The notes under the pieces were generated by a model that ran no database searches, was not told where the DNA came from, and saw nothing but the letters and a program-made list of their open reading frames with translations. 64,000 nt of DNA from Bifidobacterium vansinderenii (GTDB taxonomy: Bacteria > Actinomycetota > Actinomycetes > Actinomycetales > Bifidobacteriaceae): assembly GCF_002234915.1 (NCBI RefSeq), contig NZ_NEWD01000007.1, forward strand, positions 186,001-250,000, in the 5' to 3' direction. Shown one piece after another: positions 17,180 to 25,541 of this stretch. Position numbers and translations under genes: made by a program. Each line of letters begins with the position of its first letter. Within the stretch, counting starts at the first letter, position 1.

Positions 17180-19261
17180 TTGGAAACTACGGAGTTTCCT
17201 TACCCCCTAACCGGAAAAGGACGAATAATACGAAAGGAACGAAAAAAGGCTGGAGAAGAATTCAGAGGTGAAGTCCGTGCCTTCGTCGGTCCGATGCGCC
17301 AATATGACAAAAAACAACTTGTGAACAGCGATCTGTTCCAGGCCATGAAAGGTAGCGAACAGGCTGTTAAAGCTACGAACCTGCACTACGTCGTCGCTAC
17401 ACAGACACTGGAGGTTGGCATTGATGCCGATTTCTGTACGTTGATCACCGAACTGCCCGCGGCCAGTGCTCTGGTGCAACGTGCTGGCCGAGTGAATCGT
17501 CGGGGAACGCGGGACTCTGGACGCATCATCGTGTTCCGGGAACCAGATTTGTCCAAAACCCCAAAGGGCGTGTATTCGGCCGAGGAACTGGAATACGCGT
17601 CGCATTGGCTGGAGACATTCGAGGGAGCTGATTCCGGTATTTCCGCGTGGACATGTACACAGAATCCGCCACGGTCTGCCGAGTTGTCCCGTGCCGCTTT
17701 GCAGCGCTTGGAATCCTGGGATGCGGAGAACCTGTCTCATACGGACGAGGAACTGGCTGCCGACATGATGCTGCCGTTCCAGAATCCCTCTGACATCAAC
17801 CTCTGGCTCCGGGACGATCTGCTGTTCCAGGATGATCCCAACATCGGCGTGGTCGTCCGATCGTTGCCGGAGAACGATGCCGACGCATTAGGTCTTCTTG
17901 ATGCGGCGAGACCGGTGGCCGATGAGGCGTTTCCCATCCGGAACCGCAGTCAGATCGCGGAGATCGCGAAACGTTCCCACGATGGCACCTCGTTCCGCAT
18001 CTTTATCGTGCGGGCTCGAGAGACCGGTGAGAATGCGGTGACCTTGTGGAGCGAATCCGTCGGTTCCCTGCCCGATTGTCTGCAATCCGGCGACACGCTG
18101 GTCGTGGATTCGTCGGCTCCGTTGTTCGATCGGAACCTTCATACGCTCAAAACGGCGGGAGGCGAATGCGAGACTGACGTGTACAACCTATGCCAGAATT
18201 CTGGCGTCGTGCTCTCGATAGCAGACGACGATGATGCACTTAAGCGGATATTTGCCGTGATCCGGTCGGCCGATGTTCCCGATGACTCTGATACTCCGAA
18301 CGAGGATTCTTCGGGTTCATCCTCGTCTGATATGGATTCATGTCTGTTGAGGAACGTGCTCATCGATGAGGCGGATTTGGAATATCTTCGTAGGGCAATT
18401 CAATCGCATACAGTTGGGCGTACTGGCAATGGATATGATTCCGTCGGACAAAATTCCATGCAGGAGTTCGTTGAGAACTACGAGAATATGCCAACGGAAC
18501 GGTTCGTATTTCCTGCACTTGCTACGGAGGAGGATCGGCTTTCATGGCTGGTTCTCCAACGTTCCGAGAACTCTCTGGATGACGTTTCCCTGCAGGAGAT
18601 GCGAAAAGCGATCTCTGGCCGAAGGAACGATCCTGTGCATTTGAATACGGATGATGGGCATCAGCATTCCGTGGCGCGCAGGGCCGAACGCTTTCTTCAG
18701 ATTCTCGGTCTATCTGACGGGACTTGTCATGATGTCATGACGGCGGCACTCCATCATGACGATGGCAAAAAGGATCCACGATTCCAAAAGCTGCTGCACT
18801 TTAGAATCAGGGAACCACAGAGCTATGATGACGAGACATATCTTGCCAAGAGCCAATATTACTCGCCCGTATACGAGGCTCGGATCCGTCGAGAGATGAA
18901 CCTGCGTGGCTGGCGGCATGAGCAGCGTTCCGCCGCCGAGTGCTGGGCGAACCATGATGTTATTGGTGCGAACGACATTGAGCTGGTGACCCGTCTGGCC
19001 GGTACCTCGCACGGTCATGGGCGTTCATGCTTCCGCGATAATGCCGAGACATTGATCCCCCGGTACGTGATGGAACATGATGATACTGGCCCGGCACCGA
19101 GCATCAATGACATTCGTCGTGCGGCCAGGGAACTGTTCGACAACGGCGTGTGGGAGCGAATCATCTCCCATACGGACGAACGGTACGGGTACTGGGGTGT
19201 GGCCTACCTTGAGGCGATCCTACGGGCCGCCGATATCACGATCTCCGCGGAAGGGCGGTGA
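17180..19261 (+). CDS. cas3: Cas3 remnant: helicase C-terminal half plus HD nuclease, N-terminal half missing
   Basis: Cas3 unwinds and cuts target DNA in type I CRISPR interference. The 693-residue frame keeps the second RecA-like domain (VATQTLEVGIDADF, then QRAGRVNRRG, helicase motifs V and VI, about 70-110). It also keeps a C-terminal HD nuclease with ALHHDDGKKDPRFQ (about 525), the helicase-then-HD order of subtype I-G (I-U) Cas3. The ATP-binding Walker A and the DEAD/DEAH box are absent, so it cannot be an active helicase. The start is an unconvincing TTG shortly after an in-frame TGA, as expected at a deletion junction. csb3-like, cas4-cas1 and cas2 follow closely. It could be read as a pseudogene; the remaining frame is open throughout. 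Confidence 0.85.
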   Translation: METTEFPYPLTGKGRIIRKERKKAGEEFRGEVRAFVGPMRQYDKKQLVNSDLFQAMKGSEQAVKATNLHYVVATQTLEVGIDADFCTLITELPAASALVQRAGRVNRRGTRDSGRIIVFREPDLSKTPKGVYSAEELEYASHWLETFEGADSGISAWTCTQNPPRSAELSRAALQRLESWDAENLSHTDEELAADMMLPFQNPSDINLWLRDDLLFQDDPNIGVVVRSLPENDADALGLLDAARPVADEAFPIRNRSQIAEIAKRSHDGTSFRIFIVRARETGENAVTLWSESVGSLPDCLQSGDTLVVDSSAPLFDRNLHTLKTAGGECETDVYNLCQNSGVVLSIADDDDALKRIFAVIRSADVPDDSDTPNEDSSGSSSSDMDSCLLRNVLIDEADLEYLRRAIQSHTVGRTGNGYDSVGQNSMQEFVENYENMPTERFVFPALATEEDRLSWLVLQRSENSLDDVSLQEMRKAISGRRNDPVHLNTDDGHQHSVARRAERFLQILGLSDGTCHDVMTAALHHDDGKKDPRFQKLLHFRIREPQSYDDETYLAKSQYYSPVYEARIRREMNLRGWRHEQRSAAECWANHDVIGANDIELVTRLAGTSHGHGRSCFRDNAETLIPRYVMEHDDTGPAPSINDIRRAARELFDNGVWERIISHTDERYGYWGVAYLEAILRAADITISAEGR

Positions 19262-19264
19262 ACG

Positions 19265-20383
19265 ATGGATCTGGAAATCTACGGGCGATACGATGACGCG
19301 TTCTCGCATCTGTTTCTGATCGGTCTCGCATCGATTCTCGAAGACTCCGACGAGCAACGTACTTGCATGGTCTGGTGGAAGGAACGTGGAAAGGCCATAA
19401 TCCGCCCCGGTGACGACCTGTCCTGGGAGGATTGCGCCGAGATCGTGCAGGCGCATGCCAGACGCTGGTGGGAATCGTCGTGGCTGAACGCCAGTGACGT
19501 GTACTCGGAAACGAAGAAAGCGGCGAAGCAGGCGAAGAACGCCGTCGCCGCGGAACGCGCGACGTTGAGCCCCCGGCTCGGCACTCCGAGTTCGCCGGAT
19601 AAATGGCGACTGCTGGAATGTAATCGTGCACAGGCCATCGATGCGTTGCAGACGGTTCTGGATCATCGGTACATCGGGGCGTTGGGTGAGCCATCGTACT
19701 GGTCCGGAGATATGACCGCGAACGGATACACCCCTGACCGTGGCGCAACCCGCTGGGAAATGGTCGCCCGAAACCGTGGACAGGAGTTCATCACCGGACG
19801 TCTGCGCCCGCTGGCTGAGGCGGTAGCCTCACGTGATTTGCCACAGATTGAGGTCGGACTACGAGGACAGAAGACTGTCGATGAGACCGGCAAGAACAAA
19901 AGTGATAGCCGTACTCCCACAGGTCTGCGGAATCCTTCAATCACGGACAACGCACAGGCGTGGTGCGCCCTGTTCGGCGTCTCCGCATTCCCCGTGATGA
20001 AGTCGACGACGAACAAAAGAGGCAGCACGGCGGCATTTTCCCAGATCAGTGGACAGAATCCGTTTGCGGTACTACCCATATGGTTGAGCCCATGGACACT
20101 GGACAGATACCGCACGGTCGTACGCAGCCGTGCATTGCTAACGATCGGACTGGACGAGGCCTTCCGCAATTCCATGCTGGACGATATAGAAGAATTCCGT
20201 ATTCGTTCGGGCATCACTGCAGTGACGGTGAGGAAGGAACGGCAGTGGCTGAAGGACAAGGGTGTGGAATACTGCATGATGTTTCCGCAATACGTGTCAG
20301 ACAACAAATCGGCCCCGGAACGCTGGCTGATGAAAGGACATCCAGTCTTTTTGGAGGAAACGGGGGCGCATCGTGAACGATGA
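19265..20383 (+). CDS. Subtype I-G (I-U) CRISPR protein, probable Csb3/Cas3-extension (large-subunit-like)
   Basis: A 372-residue protein, without a catalytic motif that I recognise, placed between cas3 and cas4-cas1. In subtype I-G loci such as that of Geobacter, this slot is filled by the Csb3/GSU0052 family. The opening YDDAFSHLFLIGLASILED resembles the start of Cas8-like subunits (a hydrophobic GL..IL helix), and the rest is mixed alpha/beta with SPWTLDRYRTVVRSRA. It starts three bases after cas3 and overlaps the next gene by 11 bases, so it is co-translated. The identity rests mainly on position and a weak N-terminal resemblance. Whether it works without Cas7 and Cas5-6 is doubtful. Confidence 0.55.
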   Translation: MDLEIYGRYDDAFSHLFLIGLASILEDSDEQRTCMVWWKERGKAIIRPGDDLSWEDCAEIVQAHARRWWESSWLNASDVYSETKKAAKQAKNAVAAERATLSPRLGTPSSPDKWRLLECNRAQAIDALQTVLDHRYIGALGEPSYWSGDMTANGYTPDRGATRWEMVARNRGQEFITGRLRPLAEAVASRDLPQIEVGLRGQKTVDETGKNKSDSRTPTGLRNPSITDNAQAWCALFGVSAFPVMKSTTNKRGSTAAFSQISGQNPFAVLPIWLSPWTLDRYRTVVRSRALLTIGLDEAFRNSMLDDIEEFRIRSGITAVTVRKERQWLKDKGVEYCMMFPQYVSDNKSAPERWLMKGHPVFLEETGAHRER

Positions 20384-21971
20384 CCCCATTCCAATCAGCC
20401 TTGTTGCCAACTACATGTTCTGTCCCAGACGCGCATGGATGGAATCCGTTGGAGAGCGGGTGGAGTCCGCCCAGATGTCGCAGGGATTCTATGATCATCG
20501 CAAAGTGGATCGTGAACGAAACCACCCTGCGAGCACCGGTGACGGGGACTATCAATCCATCAGCATACGTCATGAAGAATGGAGGGTTTCCGGGAAACTC
20601 GATGCGGCGAGATTGACGGATGACGGAGTGATCATCCGTGAGTACAAGGCCACGCCGGTCAAACGCGAGATGATCGTCACGGATGCGATGCGCATACAAC
20701 TCGCTCTGCAGGCGGCTTGTCTGGAAGACATGGGATATCGCGTCGCACGTACCGAGATCTTCTTCACCACCCATCATCGCAACGTGGAAGTGATACTGAC
20801 GCCCGAGGATTATTCCAAGGCGTGCATGGCCGTGGAAAAGACTCGCTCTCTCATCAATTCTGGGACCGCGCCGGAACCGTTGGAAGACAGCCCGCGATGC
20901 ATGAAATGCTCCCATGCGGGAATCTGTCTTCCCGAAGAACGACAGTTGAAGCCCGTCAGTAGACGCGTCATGGTTTCGTCTCCGGACAATCAGGTGACCC
21001 ATCTGGCCACGCCCGGGGCCAAGGCGTTCAGCCGGGCAGGGCGGATGATCGTATTCAAGGACGGTCAGGAACTGACTTCCATACCGCTTGACACCATTCA
21101 AGGGCTGCAGGTGCATGGGAACACGGACCTATCCAGCGGACTGATCCGCGAACTGATGTGGAGGGACATTCCGATCCTCTGGTGTAGCGGCACCGGTCGC
21201 CTGTACGGCTGGGCCATGTCAACCTATGGCCCCAACGGGTTGCAGCGTGCGAAACAGCATGTGGCTTCACAGGAGGGGCGATTGGGGTTGGCCAGGGAAT
21301 TCATCATCGCAAAAGTGCATAATCAGTCGGTTTTGCTGCGCCGATCCGACAAGGACAATCCCATTGTGGAGCGGCTACGGAACATCGAGAAGACCGTTGT
21401 CAACGCGAATCGATGGCAGGACGTTCTGGGATTGGAAGGAGAGGCTGCGTCCCTGTACTTTTCCCAGTTCCCTTGCCTGATCAAACCGGGCCGCCGCGAT
21501 GACTGGCAATGGAACGGACGTACTCGCAGGCCGGCGCTTGACGAGCTGAATTCCCTGCTGGACTATACATACGCGCTTCTTCTTGCGGACTGCATACGCG
21601 CTTTGATCTCCTGCGGACTGGACCCTCATGCGGGCTTCCTGCACAGCAGCAACCGGAACAAACCCGCTCTGGCATTGGATCTCATGGAGGAATTTCGCGC
21701 TCCTATCGCGGACTCCGTCGTGCAGACGGTGGTGAATAACGGGGAAGTGCATCCGGATGGGTTCGTCCGGTCCCTTGGATCGGTTCGGATGAAGGACGGG
21801 ACCAGAAAATCGCTGATCGGCGCTTACGAACGACGGCTGAGTACCGAGCTGACCCATCCGATCTTCGGATACAAGGCCTCATGGCGGCGCATCATCGAGA
21901 TTCAGGCAAGGATGATCCTCGGCTACCTAGATGGAACACAGTCGCCATATCGAGGAATTCGGGTGCGGTGA
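20373..21971 (+). CDS. cas4-cas1: Cas4-Cas1 fusion (spacer acquisition nuclease-integrase)
   Basis: This 532-residue fusion joins the two enzymes that trim and integrate new spacers, an arrangement typical of subtype I-G. The Cas4 part (1-185) has the iron-sulfur cysteines in MFCPRRAW and RCMKCSHAGIC, and the nuclease motif region GKLDAARLTDDGVIIREYKA. The Cas1 part (about 195-532) has the metal-binding residues in GLEGEAASLYF (Glu), PHAGFLHSSN (His) and LALDLMEEFR (Asp). All catalytic landmarks are therefore present. The start is GTG within the end of the preceding gene. cas2 follows after three bases. The adaptation module looks functional even though the interference genes are damaged. Confidence 0.95.
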   Translation: MNDDPIPISLVANYMFCPRRAWMESVGERVESAQMSQGFYDHRKVDRERNHPASTGDGDYQSISIRHEEWRVSGKLDAARLTDDGVIIREYKATPVKREMIVTDAMRIQLALQAACLEDMGYRVARTEIFFTTHHRNVEVILTPEDYSKACMAVEKTRSLINSGTAPEPLEDSPRCMKCSHAGICLPEERQLKPVSRRVMVSSPDNQVTHLATPGAKAFSRAGRMIVFKDGQELTSIPLDTIQGLQVHGNTDLSSGLIRELMWRDIPILWCSGTGRLYGWAMSTYGPNGLQRAKQHVASQEGRLGLAREFIIAKVHNQSVLLRRSDKDNPIVERLRNIEKTVVNANRWQDVLGLEGEAASLYFSQFPCLIKPGRRDDWQWNGRTRRPALDELNSLLDYTYALLLADCIRALISCGLDPHAGFLHSSNRNKPALALDLMEEFRAPIADSVVQTVVNNGEVHPDGFVRSLGSVRMKDGTRKSLIGAYERRLSTELTHPIFGYKASWRRIIEIQARMILGYLDGTQSPYRGIRVR

Positions 21972-21974
21972 TCC

Positions 21975-22271
21975 ATGACCGACGAGCAACGAAGCTACCT
22001 GATGGCATACGACATCAACGATGACATAAGGAGATCACATGTTGCAAAGATCCTGCAAAGCCACGGCGAACGACTGCAATACAGTGTGTTCCTGCTGCGC
22101 ATACGGCCATCGAAGCTGCTGAAGGTCAAAGCATCCGTGGAGGACGAGATCGACCCCGACACGGATTCGATTTTGATCTGCGATCTCGGAATCAACGATC
22201 ACGCCGAACGATCCATGCTGTTTCTCGGCAAACGCAGCTACCGGGACACCATGATCCCTACAATTATTTAA
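21975..22271 (+). CDS. cas2: Cas2 spacer-acquisition protein
   Basis: A 98-residue protein with the ferredoxin-like Cas2 fold. YLMAYDINDDIRRSHVAKIL is the first strand with the conserved aspartate and the following helix, and GERLQYSVFLLRI is the second strand. SILICDLGIND forms a later strand. Cas2 dimers bridge two Cas1 dimers during spacer integration. It starts three bases after cas4-cas1, so it is translated with it, and it is the last gene before the leader and array. Confidence 0.93.
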   Translation: MTDEQRSYLMAYDINDDIRRSHVAKILQSHGERLQYSVFLLRIRPSKLLKVKASVEDEIDPDTDSILICDLGINDHAERSMLFLGKRSYRDTMIPTII

Positions 22272-22514
22272 AGCCTTGAATGGACTTTTCATCTCGCATG
22301 AAGGAAGTTTGATAATTTCAAAGGGATTATTTTGGCTGCGAAATGTGCCGCGAGCGCTGAATCATAACGGAAATCATGCCGGACCTCTCGCAGGCGACAT
22401 TGCAGACACCGGCATGTCACTTTCTTCCAGATTGCTCCTCCAGCTCTTGCATATGCGGGAGCTCTCGCGATCCTCCATCCAACACTAAGTGTGCTAGTCT
22501 ACCTATATCCCACC
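22272..22514 (+). promoter_or_regulatory. CRISPR leader
   Basis: This 243-base non-coding stretch lies between cas2 and the first repeat. It is AT-rich at its cas2 end (GATAATTTCAAAGGGATTA) and contains no gene I can support. The degenerate repeat is at the other end of the array, so this is the leader side where new spacers enter and array transcription begins. Confidence 0.65.
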
Positions 22515-22984
22515 ATCTCTAGAGCCTTAGCTCTAGAGCTTCATTGAGGGCAGTTGTCCGTGCTGTCGCTAGGTAGAAGCCATGGCATCTCTAGAGCCTT
22601 AGCTCTAGAGCTTCATTGAGGGGGGTACGCCACGGTCCGGTACCCATTTGCCTCCCGATCTCTAGAGCCTTAGCTCTAGAGCTTCATTGAGGGTCCATGC
22701 TCATGCCCTTGGCCGGCAGTGTGTCATGGGTATCTCTAGAGCCTTAGCTCTAGAGCTTCATTGAGGGAATGCGGCAAGCGTGGACATTTTCGCCACCATG
22801 TGCGATCTCTAGAGCCTTAGCTTTAGAGCTTCATTGAGGGAATCTTTCTCAGTTCGCCGGAACCGATCGGCCATCATATCTCTAGAGCCTTAGCTCTAGA
22901 GCTTCATTGAGGGGGTTGGAATCATGGGCGAAACGAATACTACGGATGATCTCTAGAGCCTTAGCTCTAGAGCTTCATTGCTAT
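22515..22984 (+). CRISPR. CRISPR array, 7 repeats and 6 spacers, subtype I-G
   Basis: Thirty-six-base repeats start at 22515, 22587, 22658, 22732, 22805, 22878 and 22949. Each begins ATCTCTAGAGCCTTAG and ends GAGCTTCATTGAGGG. Two copies of the self-palindrome CTCTAGAG, six bases apart, give a strong hairpin. Spacers are 36, 35, 38, 37, 37 and 35 bases long and all differ. The fifth repeat has one C-to-T change at 22823, which weakens one stem. The last repeat is degenerate in its final four bases (CTATGC follows instead of AGGG), marking the trailer end. The array is short, as expected for low recent acquisition. Confidence 0.97.
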
Positions 22985-23053
22985 GCGAACTTCAGAACTT
23001 GGAGATAGGTGTCTGCAAAGGGCTCAAATCACTTCAGAACTCGAAGATTGCCC
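22984..23053 (+). repeat. Dispersed repeat abutting the CRISPR trailer, related to 12066-12125
   Basis: TTCAGAACTTGGAGATAGG, GTGTCTGCAAAGG and CTTCAGAACTCGAAGATTGC follow in the same order and spacing as ACAGAACTCGAGGATTGG, GTGTCTGCAGGAACG and CACAGAACTCGAAGATTGC at 12069-12130. The element begins almost at the last repeat. Bases 23054-23226 carry no gene I can support. Confidence 0.65.
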
Positions 23054-23405
23054 GGACACGTCCGAGCTGGCCATGGTGCTTCCTCGTCATCGCGCTTTTA
23101 CGGGGATGGCGACGACGGACCATGCGAATTTGTTGCCGAACCGGAGCTATGAAATGGCTTGCGTACGTGGGTACGATTACTTAACGACTTAAGATGTCGA
23201 TTTGGTCTTGCGGAGGATGACGGGGAATGGAAGAGCATGATTCGCAAATACTCGACTACGATGTCATGACGGCACTCGCCGAACAATGTCGGGGCCTGGT
23301 CCGTGAATTGGATCCGGATAGCGATCCTGTCGTCGGTCTTGATATCGATGCCGGGGAAATGGATCTTGCCATAGCGGATGCGTTGGATGCATTGTCCGTA
23401 ATTCC

Positions 23406-24722
23406 GGGCTATAGGAACTTTTGTGGTGCTTTAGACTCCGTTTCCCTAGTCGTCTGACTTCCATGGGACGTGGGTGTGGAAGTCGTTCCAGTCGATGCCG
23501 GTGTCGTATTCAGGCTCGCCGTTATCGTCGCCGTCGCCGCTCGACTGTTGGGCCGGCCTCGTCGTCTTCCAATGCTCCGGGCGGATCAGTGTTCCGGGTC
23601 GCGGGCCCGCGCTTTTCATGTAGCACACCCATTCGCAGGCACGTCTCATATGCTCCTCGGGCAGCCCGTGGTGGTCGAGGAGCACGTGCTTGAGCGGCGA
23701 GTTGACGCCGCCCTCCAGCCGGTTCGTGGTGCGCGCCACCGGGCCCGCGGCGGTCAGCGAGGGCTCCAGGAACGCGAACAGCCTGCCCTCGCGGAACAGT
23801 CTCTCCAGCCGCCGGTAGCAGCGTCTGACCTCCTGGTGGGTCCACCACCACTCCCGGCGCGTGGCCTTCGGGTTCGTCGGATCGTCCTTCGCGAAGGTAC
23901 GTTCGTTGATGAAACCGCCCCACCTGAGATGCCATGCGTTGAGCGCCTCGCCCCACCGGGCCGCCCGCTCGGCGTCATGGACCCCGGTGAGCCGGTCGGA
24001 GAGCTTCTTGAGCTCCCGGCCAGCATCGAGCCTGGGCCTGGCGGTCAGGTCGGTACGGGTGTTGCGCTGCACGTGCACCAGGCAGCGCTGGATCCGCGTG
24101 GACGGCCACGCGGCATTGCAGGCGGCCTCGGCGCCGCGCAGCCCGTCGGTGATGAGCACGTCGGGCGCGGGGATGCGCGAGAACAGCGCCATGTAGGCGG
24201 CCCTCGACTCGTGCGCGCACCACCAGCACCTCGCCGCTCTCGCCGTCGACCGCGACGATCAGGCACCAGCCGTGGTTCATGTACGTGCCGTCCGCCATCA
24301 CCGTGTGATGCCCGACGGCCGGCGGCGGGATGACGGGCCGCACGTTCCAGCACCACGCGGTCCGCTTGCGCAGGGCACGCGCGTCGCCGTTCGCGTCGCA
24401 CGAGGACTGGGATGCGCGGCCGAGCAGCCAGGCGAGGAACGCGTCGAGCTGCCTGCCGCGCTCGGCGGTCTCCCGCGGCATGGTCGAGCTCAGCGAGCAG
24501 GCCGTGCACTTCCAACGTTGGGTCCCCTTCGCGGTCCGACCGCTCTTCTTCATCGACTGACCGCATATCGGGCATTTCTTCGCCTTGCTGGACTTCATTC
24601 TCATACGTCCAGCCCATCATCGGAACGTCCCTATTTTCCCATGAAGAAAAATAACACCCCGACACACCTACTGCCGTAAGGCCAAACCCTAGTTATAAGC
24701 ACCACAAAAGTTCCTATAGCCC
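23406..24722 (-). mobile_element. IS1249-like insertion sequence (IS256 family), 1317 bp
   Basis: The ends are perfect 26-base inverted repeats that begin GGGCTATAGGAACTTTTG and continue to TGGTGCTT. The direct 8-base duplication GTAATTCC flanks them (23398-23405 and 24723-24730), the target size expected for IS256-type transposition. The perfect ends and intact duplication suggest a recent insertion. Its transposase gene is frameshifted, so this copy may no longer move by itself. Confidence 0.9.
23446..24604 (-). pseudogene. IS1249-family transposase, frameshifted
   Basis: The gene is split into two overlapping frames. The first part starts with a zinc-ribbon (KKCPICGQSMKKSG, then WKCTAC) and contains VMADGTYMNHGW with the first catalytic aspartate. 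The second part carries DVLITDGLRGAEAA (second aspartate) and RCLVHVQRN. The downstream acidic residue lies near RTTNRLEGGVNSPLKHVLL (ENxxS-like position, with LEGG). Joining the frames near 24221-24230, where a GT/GC-rich run occurs, gives a continuous protein of about 385 residues. A one-base insertion or two-base loss explains the break. A programmed frameshift is less likely, because no slippery heptamer is visible. The element is inserted antisense to the broken host gene. Confidence 0.82.
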
Positions 24723-24871
24723 GTAATTCCCGGAGCGGCGTCGCGGATACCGAAAGAGGTAGTGGAGCTTACCCATAACCCCGTATACGTGGACATTCAC
24801 CGATTCGACGGGGTGTTCTAGGAGCCTGCGGAGTTGCTCATATCGGCAAGGAATAGAAAGGAGCCCGTGCC

Positions 24872-25147
24872 ATGACAACCATGACAACAAATGGTCAGTC
24901 GATATTCGACGAGCTCGAGGCTATTGCCAAGCGATGGATCCCAATGATCGAATCTGTGGATCCGCTTGCGGCTTCCCTGATGGCCCTTGACGTGGATGCC
25001 GGGGAGCCTGAGCCCGCCGTCGCATCCGCGCTCAGCATCATCCTCGCGCATCCCGAACTGGACATTGAGATCCCGGAAATCGTCATCACTCTTACGCGCA
25101 ATCCCGCCTATCAGTCGCTTTACCGTCTACGTGATCGACTCCGGTAA
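24872..25147 (+). CDS. Small acidic protein, intact paralogue of the IS-interrupted gene
   Basis: A 91-residue protein of unknown function. It is strongly acidic and helical: FDELEAIAKRWIPMIESVDP, then LMALDVDAGEPEPAVASAL, then EIPEIVITLTRNPAYQSLY, with a basic tail RLRDRLR. There is no signal peptide, membrane segment or recognised domain. GAAAGGAGCC precedes the ATG. Its paralogue about 1.6 kb upstream shares the whole layout, so the pair arose by duplication in this accessory patch. Small acidic proteins next to mobile DNA are often immunity or anti-defence factors, but nothing here shows that. The stop touches the end of the opposite-strand gene with no bases between. Confidence 0.65.
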   Translation: MTTMTTNGQSIFDELEAIAKRWIPMIESVDPLAASLMALDVDAGEPEPAVASALSIILAHPELDIEIPEIVITLTRNPAYQSLYRLRDRLR

Positions 25148-25492
25148 TTACAGTAGAAACCCCCACTTCCGATAAACGGGGACGCCATACGGATTCTCGG
25201 CAAGGCTGATGGGCGGCGAGACGGGCTTCGCTTCGTCGAGGAGCGAACGCAACTCGGGCGCCACGGTTGGAGTCCTTCCATTGTCCTCGATGACGGCGGC
25301 GAGTAGCGTGACGGTGTCGGCAGGAAGACGGGAGGCGTCGAGCTCGTTGAGGCGCGAGAACCAGACTCTGCTGGTCTGTGCGTGATCGACGGCGTGCACA
25401 AGGTAGTGCCAGAGCGCGAGCCGGTCGGCTGTCGCAAGATCTCGGATGGGAATGTACACATCGTCGGCAGTATTGAAATGGCGTTCGGTCAT
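25148..25492 (-). CDS. Hypothetical protein (114 aa), convergent with the small acidic protein gene
   Basis: The product begins MTERHFNTADDVYIPIRDLA and continues DRLALWHYLVHAVDHAQTSR, NELDASRLPADTVTLLAAVI and LRSLLDEAKP. It looks like a soluble, mainly helical protein with a tryptophan/histidine-rich middle. I do not recognise a family. The ATG at 25492 is preceded by GAAAGGACC; a start nine codons upstream (MTRSRKDR) is possible. It shares its 3' boundary base-for-base with the gene at 24872, so the two may be an inherited unit. Confidence 0.6.
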   Translation of the reverse strand: MTERHFNTADDVYIPIRDLATADRLALWHYLVHAVDHAQTSRVWFSRLNELDASRLPADTVTLLAAVIEDNGRTPTVAPELRSLLDEAKPVSPPISLAENPYGVPVYRKWGFLL

Positions 25493-25541
25493 GAGACGGT
25501 CCTTTCGACTACGCGTCATCGGGCATGAAAGTCACCGGTGC

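Larger units (their letters stand above)
23227..24821 (+). pseudogene. Small acidic protein gene interrupted by the IS1249-like element
   Basis: The frame starting at ATG 23227 (ribosome site GGAGGATGACGGGGA) encodes MEEHDSQILDYDVMTALAEQ and is cut at codon 59 by the insertion. The current frame runs on into IS sequence and stops at 23457. Removing the element and one 8-base target copy restores an 89-codon frame that ends ELTHNPVYVDIHRFDGVF at a TAG (24819-24821). The restored protein is a paralogue of the 91-residue product encoded at 24872: both share LDIDAGE/LDVDAGEPE, a middle helix and the LT(H/R)NP(V/A)Y motif near the end. Function unknown. Confidence 0.8.

Noticed and set aside
22985-23184. 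Small gene following the CRISPR array
   Set aside because: The frames lie in the dispersed repeat and have no ribosome site or recognisable product.
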